Below, one piece after another: positions 46,548 through 55,679 of a DNA stretch of 64,000 bases. The notes under the pieces were generated by a model. The model was not told the DNA's origin, made no database searches, and saw only the letters and a list, made by a program, of their open reading frames with translations. This stretch comes from Sulfuricurvum sp. (lineage in GTDB: Bacteria > Campylobacterota > Campylobacteria > Campylobacterales > Sulfurimonadaceae): contig JAQTTG010000004.1 of the NCBI GenBank assembly GCA_028710885.1, forward strand, positions 62,001-126,000. The letters are read 5' to 3'. A program made the position numbers and the translations under genes. How positions within the stretch are numbered: the first letter of the stretch is position 1; each line of letters starts with the position of its first letter.

Positions 46548-49500
46548 ATGTTTAGTAAATATTTTATTAATCGTCCTATATTATCATCCGTTATCGCCAT
46601 GATCATTATGTTGCTTGGATTTGTAGCAATTAAAACGCTACCAATCTCACAGCTTCCCAATCTCACCCCTCCGACTGTCGTCGTCTCGGCACAGTATCCG
46701 GGTGCTGATGCGCAAACCATTGCCAATACTATCCTAACCCCACTAGAGTCTCAAATCTCCGGTGCGGACGGACTCATGTACATGAGTTCCAAAGCTGCCG
46801 CTTTGCCGGGAAGTGCCAGTATCACCTGTACTTTTAACATCGGTGTCAATCAAGATTTGGCCGCAGTCGATGTACAAAACCGTATCAACTCCGTTATTGC
46901 ACAGCTTCCTCAAAGCACTCGCGATCTTGGTGTAACCGTACAGAAAAAGACGTCTGATATTTTGTTATTGGTTGCGATCACTTCACCTGATGGCAGCTAC
47001 GATTCCACACAAATCAGTAATTACATCTCAGCAAACCTTCTCGACGAAATCAAAAAAACACCAGGTGCCGGACGAAGCCAAATTTTTGGTCAGCGCGATT
47101 ACGCGATGCGCATTTGGCTTAATCCAGACCGTATGGCATCTTTGGGTGTTAGTCCTGCAGAAATTGCGGCTGCAATCAAGGATCAGAATATTCAAGTCTC
47201 TCCGGGACGTTTAGGGCAAGCACCTACCAATGATGAGCAAATGTGGACAATGCAGCTCACTTCCAAAGGGCGTTTTTCTACCCCTGAAGAGTTTCAAAAT
47301 ATCATTGTCCGTGCAAAAGGAGACGGTTCATTTCTCCGGCTTAAAGATGTTGCCCGTGTAGAACTCGGAAGTCAAAACTATGAATTTTTCGGACGGGTAA
47401 ACGGTAAACCGGCAGCCATGATCGGTATTTTTGCCGATGTTAATGCCAACGCACTCGACACTTCTGCCGCAATTGCCGCAAAAATGGAAAAACTCTCCAA
47501 AAAATTCCCGAAAGGGATCGCTTATGACATCCCTTACGATACGACCGATTTTGTTAAAATCTCTATTGAAGAGGTTGTCTTTACCCTTCTTGCTTCTATT
47601 GTTTTAGTCAGTTTGGTTATTTACCTCTTTTTACAAAGCTACCGAGCAGCGATGATTCCGATCATGTCGATTCCGATCTCATTGACGGGTGCATTTATCG
47701 GAATGTACCTACTCGGATATTCAATCAATACCCTCACCCTTTTCGGATTGGTTTTGGCGATCGGAATTGTCGTCGATGATGCTATCGTTGTCATTGAGAA
47801 TATGGAGCGGATATTACAACATGAAAAACTCTCACCACGTGAGGCAGCGATCAAGGCAATGGGCCAAATTTCAGGGCCTGTCGTTGCAATCGTCCTTGTC
47901 ATGTGTGCCGTTTTCATCCCTGCAACATTCCTTGGCGGTATGACAGGGCAACTGTATAAACAATTTGCCGCTACTATTGCCATTTCCGTCGTATTTTCAG
48001 GCTTTATGGCACTTACCTTTGCTCCAGCTATCGGTGCATTGATTCTCAAACACCATGAAAATGAGCCTCTGGCATTTTTCCGATGGTTTAATCGTGCATT
48101 TGGTCGAATGACTGAAAATTATGTCCGCCGATCAGGATTTATGATCCGTAAATCATTTATCTTTTTACTTATCTATCTCTCCACATATGGTTTTATCGCA
48201 TATTTCCATAAAACCCTCCCTACCGCATTTTTACCGATGGAGGATCAGGGGTATTTTATCACCAGTGTTAACCTCCCAGACGGAGCAACCGCCAACCGTA
48301 CATTGGAAGTGGTCAAACAGGTTGAAGCCGTATTAAGTAAACAAGAAGGGGTGTACAAATACACCGCTATTACAGGGCTTAATATTTTGACATTCTCTCA
48401 AGAGCCTAACTCTGCCGTTATTTTTACACGCTTAAAACCATGGTCTGAACGAACCACAAAAGAACTCAAAGTATTTGGTATTCTTGGCTCTCTAGGACCG
48501 AAGTGGGGAGCCATTAAAGAGGCAAAAGTCTTTTCAATGCCTCCGCCTCCGATCCGTGGTATGGGACCATCCGATATGTTTAGTTTACGTTTATTACAAC
48601 CTGGTAATAACGATTTTAGCAAGCTATCAGCCGCAACAAATGCATTTGTAGGCGAGCTTCGTAACGATCCGAGTATCAAAAACCCGATGACTACCATGAA
48701 TAGCAGCACTCCAACATTGAGTGTCGAAGTAGACCGTGAAAAAGCGAAAATGATGGGTCTCTCCATTTCTGATGTTTATCAAACCCTGCAGGCGACCATC
48801 GGAGCAATGTATATTAATCAGTTTGATAAAAACGGTAAAATCTACTGGGTACAGATGCAATCGGATTCTCCGTATCGAGCAACGCCTGAGGATATTGGCA
48901 GAGCATGGGTTCGTTCCAGTACCGGTCAACTAGTCCCACTCTCATCTATCGTACACGTCACTATGTCAAGTGCTCCATCATCGATTGAACATTTTAACGG
49001 TGTACTCAGCACCACTGTTATGGGCTCACCCGCTCCTGGATACAGTTCGGGTGATCTTATTAAAGTAATCGAGTCAAAAGCGGATACCCTTTTACCATCT
49101 ACAATGAGTTACGATTGGGACGGTCTGTATCTCCAAGAGAAACTGGTCGGTTCAAAAGCACTTATGATTATGGCATTTGCTTTAGTTTTAGTTTATCTGA
49201 TTTTGAGCGCATTGTATGAGAGATGGACATTACCGATATCGATTATGCTTGCTGTACCGTATGGTATTATGGGAGCATATACGGTAGTATGGTTAATCCC
49301 GTTTCTCAATAACAATGTATTTTTCCAAATCGGATTATTGACATTGATCGCCCTTTCAGCAAAAAATGCCATTTTAGTCGTCGAATTTGCGGAAGAACAA
49401 CGTCACGGAGGCAAAAGCATTTATGATTCGGCAATGGAAGCGGCACGACTAAGATACCGCCCGATGATGATGACGTCATTTGCCTTTTTAGCAGGGATGC

Positions 49501-49679
49501 TACCACTGATCCTCAGCTCCGGTGCCGGAGCCATGGGACGATTTTCGATCGGAGTAGCCATGTTTGGCGGGATGTTGGCAGCAACCTTTATCGAACGTTA
49601 TTTTATTCCGTTTCTTTATTACTGGGTTGCTACGGCTCAGGAAAAATTTAGCCCCGAAAAAGGAGCCGATCATGAATAA
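46548..49679 (+). CDS. RND multidrug efflux permease (HAE1/AcrB type)
   Basis: 1043 residues, full length, with twelve expected membrane helices and two large periplasmic loops. Landmarks are the opening FINRPILSSVIAMIIMLLGF, the porter-domain AQYPGADAQTIANTILTPLE, and the TM4 proton-relay pair of aspartates in GIVVDDAIVVIENMERI. The C-terminal repeat contains LLTLIALSAKNAILVVEFAEE. It exports hydrophobic or cationic drugs and solvents using the proton gradient. It starts 2 bp after the adaptor and overlaps the channel gene by 8 bases. Confidence 0.97.
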   Translation: MFSKYFINRPILSSVIAMIIMLLGFVAIKTLPISQLPNLTPPTVVVSAQYPGADAQTIANTILTPLESQISGADGLMYMSSKAAALPGSASITCTFNIGVNQDLAAVDVQNRINSVIAQLPQSTRDLGVTVQKKTSDILLLVAITSPDGSYDSTQISNYISANLLDEIKKTPGAGRSQIFGQRDYAMRIWLNPDRMASLGVSPAEIAAAIKDQNIQVSPGRLGQAPTNDEQMWTMQLTSKGRFSTPEEFQNIIVRAKGDGSFLRLKDVARVELGSQNYEFFGRVNGKPAAMIGIFADVNANALDTSAAIAAKMEKLSKKFPKGIAYDIPYDTTDFVKISIEEVVFTLLASIVLVSLVIYLFLQSYRAAMIPIMSIPISLTGAFIGMYLLGYSINTLTLFGLVLAIGIVVDDAIVVIENMERILQHEKLSPREAAIKAMGQISGPVVAIVLVMCAVFIPATFLGGMTGQLYKQFAATIAISVVFSGFMALTFAPAIGALILKHHENEPLAFFRWFNRAFGRMTENYVRRSGFMIRKSFIFLLIYLSTYGFIAYFHKTLPTAFLPMEDQGYFITSVNLPDGATANRTLEVVKQVEAVLSKQEGVYKYTAITGLNILTFSQEPNSAVIFTRLKPWSERTTKELKVFGILGSLGPKWGAIKEAKVFSMPPPPIRGMGPSDMFSLRLLQPGNNDFSKLSAATNAFVGELRNDPSIKNPMTTMNSSTPTLSVEVDREKAKMMGLSISDVYQTLQATIGAMYINQFDKNGKIYWVQMQSDSPYRATPEDIGRAWVRSSTGQLVPLSSIVHVTMSSAPSSIEHFNGVLSTTVMGSPAPGYSSGDLIKVIESKADTLLPSTMSYDWDGLYLQEKLVGSKALMIMAFALVLVYLILSALYERWTLPISIMLAVPYGIMGAYTVVWLIPFLNNNVFFQIGLLTLIALSAKNAILVVEFAEEQRHGGKSIYDSAMEAARLRYRPMMMTSFAFLAGMLPLILSSGAGAMGRFSIGVAMFGGMLAATFIERYFIPFLYYWVATAQEKFSPEKGADHE

Positions 49680-51111
49680 ATATACACTAAGCCTCGCCCT
49701 TCTATCTTCCCTAATTTTAGGCGGATGTGCTATCGGACCAGACTATGTCAAACCAGATGTTAGTGTGCCGGAAACCTTTACAAACAGTGATCAAAATAAA
49801 ACTGCTCAACAAAGTATCAATTCCCAATGGTGGAAACAATTTAATGATCCAATATTAACCCAAGCAATTGAAAGTGCACTCATTGCAAACTATGATATAC
49901 AAGCTTCGGAAGCTTCAGTCAATGCTATACTCGGAAAATTTGATCAGGCAAAATCTTATCTCTACCCTCAGATCAACGGTTCTGGATCATTAGATCGTAA
50001 AGGGGTCAATAATGCCACTACAGGTGGCTATCAGCTCCATGAAGGTGTAACCTCTACTTATGCAGGGTCATTGGCCCTAGCAAGTTACGAGATTGATCTG
50101 TTTGGCAAAGTACGTCGCGCGAACGAAGCGGCGCGTGCTACACTTCTCTCAAGCGAATACGCATCACAAACGGTAAAACTTTCCATTGCATCCAATGTTG
50201 CCGCTTCCTATATCAAGCTCTCATCGATTCAAGGTCAAATAGATTTAGCACTTGAAAATCTAACCGTTACACAAGATATTGCTAACCTAAATGCATTTAA
50301 ATACAAACAAGGTGTTATTGCTGAAAATATTTATCTTCAATCATTTTCAGAAGTAGAAAGTGCCAAAGCAACCCTCTCTCAACTCGAAGCTTCAAAAATT
50401 GCAGAAGAATCAACTTTCAATCTATTACTGGGGCGTAACCCATTATCGGTTAAAGCTTCTCACATTGATTCAATAATGGTTCCAGAAGTCCCTACTGCTT
50501 TACCTTCTGATATTTTAAATAACCGTCCGGATATTGCGTCAGCCGAACAAAATCTGATTGCAGCTAATGCACAAATCGGTGTCGCACACGCTGCTTACTT
50601 TCCAAGTATTAAACTAACAGGTATGTTAGGGGTACAAAGTATGGAATTAAGCAATTTCGTTTCTAATCCTGCAAGAATTTGGGACTTGGCTCCATCAGTC
50701 AGTATACCAATCTTCTCAGCAGGTTTAATTGCTGGACAAATCAAAACTGCTGAAGCTGATCACAATCAAACACTAGCTATCTACAAAAAAACTATTGTAA
50801 GTGCTTTTAATGATACCAATAATGCTCTCGGACAAACCACAAAAGCTAAAGAACAAATAACGTACCAAAAAGCACGCACCGATGCTATAAAAAAAGCACT
50901 CTTACAAAGTAAGTTACGTTATCAAGTAGGTACGATTGCCTATAGCGATATGCTTCTTGTCCAGCAGCAATGGTTACAGGCGTCACAACAACTTATAATC
51001 GCAAAACAAAATGCCCTAATATCAACAATTTCACTCTACAAAGCTTTAGGGGGAGGATGGAGTCAGGATCAAACACCTCCTCTTCCCAATTTACTTCCTT
51101 CCGGACGATAA
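49672..51111 (+). CDS. NodT-family outer membrane factor lipoprotein
   Basis: 479 residues from the ATG at 49672. It has lipobox LILGGC followed by AIGPDYVKPDVSVPE, the standard opening of CusC/OprM-type channels; a longer frame upstream is a shadow of the pump gene. Two OEP repeats carry the SYEIDLFGKVRRANEAARA and NRPDIASAEQNLIAANAQIG signatures. The ribosome site GGAG lies in the pump gene end. It completes the tripartite RND system and is followed by a strong terminator. Confidence 0.95.
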   Translation: MNKYTLSLALLSSLILGGCAIGPDYVKPDVSVPETFTNSDQNKTAQQSINSQWWKQFNDPILTQAIESALIANYDIQASEASVNAILGKFDQAKSYLYPQINGSGSLDRKGVNNATTGGYQLHEGVTSTYAGSLALASYEIDLFGKVRRANEAARATLLSSEYASQTVKLSIASNVAASYIKLSSIQGQIDLALENLTVTQDIANLNAFKYKQGVIAENIYLQSFSEVESAKATLSQLEASKIAEESTFNLLLGRNPLSVKASHIDSIMVPEVPTALPSDILNNRPDIASAEQNLIAANAQIGVAHAAYFPSIKLTGMLGVQSMELSNFVSNPARIWDLAPSVSIPIFSAGLIAGQIKTAEADHNQTLAIYKKTIVSAFNDTNNALGQTTKAKEQITYQKARTDAIKKALLQSKLRYQVGTIAYSDMLLVQQQWLQASQQLIIAKQNALISTISLYKALGGGWSQDQTPPLPNLLPSGR

Positions 51112-51112
51112 A

Positions 51113-51175
51113 AAAGGAGGAAATTCGTTATAGCTATTCTCAATAGCTATACGAAAACTTCCTTTTCCTTTCACA
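51113..51175 (+). terminator. Terminator hairpin of the efflux operon
   Basis: A perfect 10-base stem (TATAGCTATT / AATAGCTATA) with CTC loop is extended by further imperfect pairing (AAGGAGGAAATTCG against CGAAAACTTCC) and followed by T-rich sequence. It begins two bases after the channel gene stop. Confidence 0.75.
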
Positions 51176-51360
51176 CTGAAATGCCTCTAAAAAGATAACA
51201 CTTAGTAAACAAATATTAAAAAGATAAAAAAAAAGATATTGTTAATATTTTTTTCTCTTCATTTTATCAATTTTTTGACCCTTTTTTTAAATAAATTTTA
51301 TTCTAAAAACGCCTATTTTAGGGGGTTTAAAAAAAGATTTATAAATTTAATCAAAACCAC
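51176..51360. other. AT-rich gap without a gene
   Basis: Between the efflux terminator and the next promoter lies extremely AT-rich DNA with runs of A and T and no supported reading frame on either strand. It may act as an upstream promoter element for the lipoprotein gene or bind nucleoid proteins; nothing more is visible. Confidence 0.5.
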
Positions 51361-51391
51361 TTGACAAGGATGGGGGGAGTAGTGGTATACT
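51361..51391 (+). promoter_or_regulatory. Promoter of the Ala-rich lipoprotein gene
   Basis: TTGACA (51361-51366) and TATACT (51386-51391) with a 19-base spacer, one of the few consensus -35 boxes in the window. A strong ribosome site (AAGGAG) stands before the ATG at 51420. Together with the downstream terminator this suggests a short, abundant single-gene mRNA. Confidence 0.6.
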
Positions 51392-51419
51392 TCCGCCATA
51401 TTTTTTAAGGAGCCTTACC

Positions 51420-51659
51420 ATGTTGAAAATCGTTTCTGCTTTGCTTTTAGCTGCTATGTTTATCGGATGCAGCGAGTCTGCTACTACTGAAGCTGCACCT
51501 GCTACAGAAGCAGCTGCACCTGCTGCTGAAGAAGCTGCACCTGCTGCTGATGCTGCTGCTGCAACTGACGCTGCTGCACCTGCTGCTGACGCTGCAACTG
51601 ATGCTGCTGCACCTGCTGCTGATGCTGCACCTGCTGCTGAAGCTGCACCTGCTAAATAA
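51420..51659 (+). CDS. Small low-complexity Ala-rich acidic lipoprotein
   Basis: 79 residues. The signal LLLAAMFIGC is a lipobox (Cys17). The mature part is almost only Ala, Pro, Asp, Glu and Thr in repeats like AAPAADA, so it is acidic and probably unfolded. Its DNA holds five exact copies of GCTGCACCTGCTGCTGA. It has its own consensus promoter and a perfect terminator, and may be an abundant Lpp-like or spacer lipoprotein; no family recognised. Confidence 0.7.
   Translation: MLKIVSALLLAAMFIGCSESATTEAAPATEAAAPAAEEAAPAADAAAATDAAAPAADAATDAAAPAADAAPAAEAAPAK
51489..51655. repeat. Tandem imperfect 17-base repeats inside the lipoprotein gene
   Basis: GCTGCACCTGCTGCTGA occurs five times exactly, with GCTGCAACTGA-like variants between. 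Unit gain or loss by multiples of three would keep the frame and change the length of the protein. Confidence 0.8.
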
Positions 51660-51676
51660 GTTTTTACTTAGCGGTT

Positions 51677-51728
51677 TGTTTCGCACTCCGGTGCGAAACA
51701 TTTTTCTTTCTTTCTTTCTTCTTTTTTT
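51677..51728 (+). terminator. Intrinsic terminator of the Ala-rich lipoprotein gene
   Basis: Perfect 10-base stem TGTTTCGCAC / GTGCGAAACA with loop TCCG (51677-51700) followed directly by a long T-rich tract to 51728. This is a textbook rho-independent terminator. Confidence 0.9.
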
Positions 51729-51785
51729 AAATCAAATACAAACTAACTTATCGTAAACTGACCTAAATTATTTTAGGAGTATTAA

Positions 51786-52226
51786 ATGAAATACATTCTC
51801 TCTATTGCCTGTTCTATTCTACTACTTGGTTGCAGCAACTCATCCACAGAAAATACGGTTACTGAAGCAACTACACCGCAGACACCAATATCTACTACAA
51901 TATCTGAACCCAATGCTACAACAGCAGTAGAAACAAATACTAATAATGAAAATACACCTGAGCAACCAGTTACGTCGGCAGCAGTAGATGGTGGATCATT
52001 GTTCACACAAAAATGTGCTGCATGTCATGGAAGTAAAGCTGAAAAATCAGCCCTGAATAAATCTCAAATTATTGCCAATTTCAATGAACAACAAATAAAA
52101 GATGCACTTCACGGTTATCAAGCAGGAACCTATGGTAAAGAGATGAAAGCCCTTATGCAAGGGCAAGCCAAAGGGCTCAACGATGAACAAATTGATGCTC
52201 TAGCCAAATATATCCCTAGTATTTAA
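51786..52226 (+). CDS. Lipoprotein c-type cytochrome with long tether
   Basis: 146 residues. The lipobox ILLLGC has Cys16. A Thr/Glu/Asn/Pro-rich linker of about 50 residues follows, then one class I haem domain with CAACH at 77-81 (LFTQKCAACHGSKAEK). The small C-terminal helix ends DALAKYIPSI; the axial Met is probably in MKALMQGQA. It is a membrane-tethered cytochrome whose linker lets the haem reach partners. The stop overlaps the end of the convergent ThiF-like gene by 4 bases. Confidence 0.87.
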   Translation: MKYILSIACSILLLGCSNSSTENTVTEATTPQTPISTTISEPNATTAVETNTNNENTPEQPVTSAAVDGGSLFTQKCAACHGSKAEKSALNKSQIIANFNEQQIKDALHGYQAGTYGKEMKALMQGQAKGLNDEQIDALAKYIPSI

Positions 52227-52900
52227 CGTTCACATTTAGGTAACGCAAATTTTTGCGTTACCAATTCACCTTCATTATTAAAGAAAAGATAGTATAAAGT
52301 ATCTTTCTTAACACTCCAACCGCACAAATAACGTAATGCTAAATTTGCTTGTAATGAAGCAATATGCATAACTATTGGAGCAGCAATACCAGCAGGTGTT
52401 TTTTGAGTAATTTTAAACAATTCATTAAAAGATGCCTCTTCAAAAAAACATACTTGACCATTAAATGCCTCTACCGATCCATACACCCATGGTAAATGAT
52501 GCAATTTAGCATAAGTATTGATTTCACCACGTGATGGCAAATTATCGGTTGCATCGATGATTAAATCAACTTCGATATTTTTTAAGATAAACTCCTCAAA
52601 GCGGCAAACATGAGCAAAAGCTTTAACAAAAGGGGATCGTTCTTCTATTAGCTGTGCAGCAACTTCGGATTTAAATTTTCCTTCATCACCCATTTTAAAA
52701 GCAATTTGACGATGAATATTATGCAAACTTACCGTATCAAAATCAACCATATGAATCTCACCGATACCGGATGCACCTAAAGCGAATGCTAACGAGGAGC
52801 CCAAGCCTCCACTTCCAATAATGGCTATCCGTTTAGATTGTAAAGAGAGCTGTACATCTTCACCCCACAATTGTATTTGACGATGAAAATAATTAGTCAT
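52223..52900 (-). CDS. ThiF/MoeB/HesA-like E1 family protein
   Basis: 225 residues. Adenylation fold with IAIIGSGGLGSSLAFAL near 26, the Arg-containing NIHRQIAF near 63, and DLIIDATDNLPSRGEIN near 115. Full MoeB and many ThiF proteins carry two CxxC zinc pairs and a catalytic cysteine; here only isolated cysteines are seen and the TPAGIAAPIV segment has none. It probably activates a ubiquitin-like sulfur carrier or acts in another adenylation, but the target is unclear. It lies 3 bp after the histidine kinase gene. Confidence 0.8.
   Translation of the reverse strand: MTNYFHRQIQLWGEDVQLSLQSKRIAIIGSGGLGSSLAFALGASGIGEIHMVDFDTVSLHNIHRQIAFKMGDEGKFKSEVAAQLIEERSPFVKAFAHVCRFEEFILKNIEVDLIIDATDNLPSRGEINTYAKLHHLPWVYGSVEAFNGQVCFFEEASFNELFKITQKTPAGIAAPIVMHIASLQANLALRYLCGWSVKKDTLYYLFFNNEGELVTQKFALPKCER
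52239..52262. terminator. Long perfect hairpin at a convergent gene junction
   Basis: GGTAACGCAAA-TT-TTTGCGTTACC, 11-base arms, 13 bases after the cytochrome stop and inside the last codons of the ThiF-like gene. There is no long T-tract after the stem, so it may protect or pause transcripts rather than terminate them alone. Confidence 0.55.
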
Positions 52901-52903
52901 TTT

Positions 52904-54886
52904 TTATACTCCTTCTGATATATTTTTCATTTCATTGGATTTTTCCGCAGGTAAAACAATAATAAATCGAGCTCCATTAGCAAAATTTTCCACTGATATT
53001 TTTCCTCCGAAACTCTCTTCAATAATGTATTTTGACATATGTAATCCGATGCCGGTACCATGATCAGGATCTTTTGTTGTAAAATAAATATTAAAAATAT
53101 TATCCATTAAACTTGGAGCTATCCCTCCTGCATTATCATCTACCGTTACTTTTACATCTGAGCCTATATCTTCTACATTAATTACGATATTACCATCTTT
53201 CATCCCCTGCTCAATAATAGCATCATGTGCATTTTTTATTAAGTTCATAAGAACCTGTATCATCTCATTTTTAGCTATATTTACTTTACGGGTTGTTGAC
53301 ACATCTAAGTGAGTTCTAATTTTTGCATATTTTAAAAACACATCACTCAATCGTAATGCATCAGCAGCTAAATTTCCCACATCTTCAAGTGATTTTGATT
53401 TATCAGTTTTATAAAAATTACGAAAATCATCAATCGTTTTTGAAAGGTATTGAAGATGCTCATCAATCCTATTATGGCTTTGATCGAAACATTCTCCATC
53501 ACACTTGCCCAACTTGTATTTAACATACATATCCTGATTGATTAAAGCCAATGTATTTAGCGGCTGACGCCATTGGTGAGCTATTTGTTCAATCATTTCT
53601 CCCATCGCAGCAAGTCTTGATTGTTGCACAAATAAACGATCTTTTTTTCGTGCTTCATTTAATGCGATATTGACCTTTTCACTAAGCGTATCATTCAAAA
53701 GATTCAATTTCTCAATGTATTCACGTTGAAGTAAATAGACCCTATCAGCCAACGCCAAGGATAAAAAAATCATCTCAATTGCTGAACCAATCTGTTGCAC
53801 ATGATTAACTCCATAAAAACTTGGAATTAAATCAAATTTATTAAAAGCAAAAATCAAAGTCGCAATTAACAATGAGCTCCATCCGGCAACATAAAAACGT
53901 GCCGCTCTATATTTATGCCGCATTACAGCCAAACCAGAAATAAGCAATATTATCGGTATTGTTAGTGCCAAAGAGGTATTAAAAGGTATCATTTTCCCAT
54001 ATGGCAAAACAGATGAGAAAATCACCAATCCAAAACTGATAAACATAATAGCTATGATTATCTTGTCTATTTTTGGACTATAAAAAGATGTATTTAAGAA
54101 GTGACGGCTAAAGTAAAGAGCAGAAAATGCAGACAATGCGATAAAAGCACTTGAACCGTGTTCTATTAGCCATCGTGTATCTCCCCAAATATATTTAATT
54201 CCTATCCCATCAAATGAAATTTGCCACAAAATAAATGAGACGATAAATAAAATATAGCGGAGATAATTATGATCGAACGTATATATAAACAAAACAATGT
54301 TGTATAACAAGACAATAAAGAAAATTCCATAATACAGTCCCACAAAAAAATTACTTTGTTCTATCTCTTCAATAAGATTTTCAGATGAAAAAATAGAAAT
54401 TGGCAACTGCATGGAGCTTTGTGTCTTGACTCGTATTAGTAAGGTAGCATTAGCAATATTTTTTAGTGGTAATTCAGCAATAAAATTATGAGATCTAATT
54501 TCACGTGAATTAAATGGTTGTGACGTTCCCATACGACTATGTTTGATCAATTTTCCATTAGGTTCAATCAAATACATGTCAATCCGTTCGAGGAGCGGAT
54601 AATCGATTTTCATCCACCAATGCGTGTCTAATGTTGAAGAATAATTACACAAGTCTATCTTAAACCAATACACCGAATCAGTAAATCCGAAATTAACACT
54701 TTGTTCTTGAATATAGGGGATAAATAGCTTGGAGTCAGCTTGTTGATATGTTAAAAGACCTTGTTTGTCCTCAAAATATGAGATTGTATCTTCTATCGAA
54801 ATAGAAGTATTGTTATGTAATTGTAAAATAGAACCATTCAGACTACTAACAACAAAAATTATAAATAAAAAAATTAATTTTTTCAA
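52904..54886 (-). CDS. 7TMR-DISM sensor histidine kinase, orphan
   Basis: 660 residues. A signal/anchor (about 1-18), a 7TMR-DISMED2 periplasmic domain (about 25-165), a seven-helix 7TM-DISM membrane block (about 175-385) and a coiled coil precede the HisKA-like segment with phospho-acceptor His in IAHQWRQPLN near 437. The HATPase domain has NLIKNAHDAI, VDDNAGGIAP and TTKDPDHGTGIGLHMSK. It should autophosphorylate in response to an external ligand. No response regulator is adjacent. It lies 1 bp after the nitrilase-like gene, in an operon that otherwise holds metabolic genes. Confidence 0.93.
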   Translation of the reverse strand: MKKLIFLFIIFVVSSLNGSILQLHNNTSISIEDTISYFEDKQGLLTYQQADSKLFIPYIQEQSVNFGFTDSVYWFKIDLCNYSSTLDTHWWMKIDYPLLERIDMYLIEPNGKLIKHSRMGTSQPFNSREIRSHNFIAELPLKNIANATLLIRVKTQSSMQLPISIFSSENLIEEIEQSNFFVGLYYGIFFIVLLYNIVLFIYTFDHNYLRYILFIVSFILWQISFDGIGIKYIWGDTRWLIEHGSSAFIALSAFSALYFSRHFLNTSFYSPKIDKIIIAIMFISFGLVIFSSVLPYGKMIPFNTSLALTIPIILLISGLAVMRHKYRAARFYVAGWSSLLIATLIFAFNKFDLIPSFYGVNHVQQIGSAIEMIFLSLALADRVYLLQREYIEKLNLLNDTLSEKVNIALNEARKKDRLFVQQSRLAAMGEMIEQIAHQWRQPLNTLALINQDMYVKYKLGKCDGECFDQSHNRIDEHLQYLSKTIDDFRNFYKTDKSKSLEDVGNLAADALRLSDVFLKYAKIRTHLDVSTTRKVNIAKNEMIQVLMNLIKNAHDAIIEQGMKDGNIVINVEDIGSDVKVTVDDNAGGIAPSLMDNIFNIYFTTKDPDHGTGIGLHMSKYIIEESFGGKISVENFANGARFIIVLPAEKSNEMKNISEGV

Positions 54887-54887
54887 T

Positions 54888-55679
54888 CTATTTACGTTTT
54901 CGTAACGCCTCTTTAAAACCCCATCCTTTACGTGATTCTATGATACTTTTTCGCTCAATATCCATAATTAACAACTCTTCCGTATTACCAAGATCTGCTT
55001 CAATCTCCCCATCAGGAGAAACAACCATCGAATCACCATAAAACTTCCACGCATGATGCTCGTCAAAGTACTCTCCCACACGATTGGCTCTAAGGATATA
55101 GCAGTTATGGGTAAAAGCTCTGGTTTTAATGAGTTCACGCCAGCGGTTATGCGATTCAAACGTAGATGCACTCGGAACTAAGACCGCATCGACTACTTTT
55201 GACGTCACCGCTTCCCACATCGGATCAAAATGAGTCTCAAAACCTCCCATTACGGCAAATTTGAATCCGTCACACGAAAAAATCATCGGTGGTTTCACCG
55301 CTTCGATAGGGTTGTTAAAAAACTTCTCTTCATTCCAATGTGGGTAATTAATCAAGAATTGCTGAGGATAGTAGGTAACACTACGAGCATTCACCTTGGC
55401 TATCATCTTGGTGCACTCTTTTTTCTTGACAGTCACAATCGGAGCGACAAAGGTGAGTTCGTATTTGACGGCTAACGCTTTAAGCGTTTCGATTTGATGA
55501 GCGCTTTGTTCGGCGATCATGGAGACCGGTGTTTGGATCAACTCTTTAAAAAACGGGTTGAGTAGGTATTCCCCCATTAAAACAAGCTTAACCCCTTTTT
55601 GGCTCGCTACACGGGCATAATTTTCGAGTTTATTGCTCCCCATTCCGATGGAAGGGAGTTGGAGTATGGCGACACGCAT
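54888..55679 (-). CDS. Nitrilase-superfamily protein lacking catalytic Cys and Lys
   Basis: 263 residues with the carbon-nitrogen hydrolase fold: VAILQLPSIGMG start, the glutamate motif LMGEYLLNP (Glu37), GDSMVVSPDGEIEADLG and a final KGWGFKEALRK. At the catalytic cysteine position (usual pattern GV-x-I-C-Y-D) it has FAVMGGFETHFD, with glycine at about 146. At the lysine position (Y-x-K-x-x-L) it has YYPQQFLI. So only the glutamate remains and hydrolysis is unlikely. It overlaps xseB by 1 base and probably has a structural or regulatory role. Confidence 0.75.
   Translation of the reverse strand: MRVAILQLPSIGMGSNKLENYARVASQKGVKLVLMGEYLLNPFFKELIQTPVSMIAEQSAHQIETLKALAVKYELTFVAPIVTVKKKECTKMIAKVNARSVTYYPQQFLINYPHWNEEKFFNNPIEAVKPPMIFSCDGFKFAVMGGFETHFDPMWEAVTSKVVDAVLVPSASTFESHNRWRELIKTRAFTHNCYILRANRVGEYFDEHHAWKFYGDSMVVSPDGEIEADLGNTEELLIMDIERKSIIESRKGWGFKEALRKRK

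Noticed and set aside
49564-49671. Longer frame ahead of the NodT-family channel
   Set aside because: It is a shadow of the pump gene; the lipobox follows the ATG at 49672 at the right distance.
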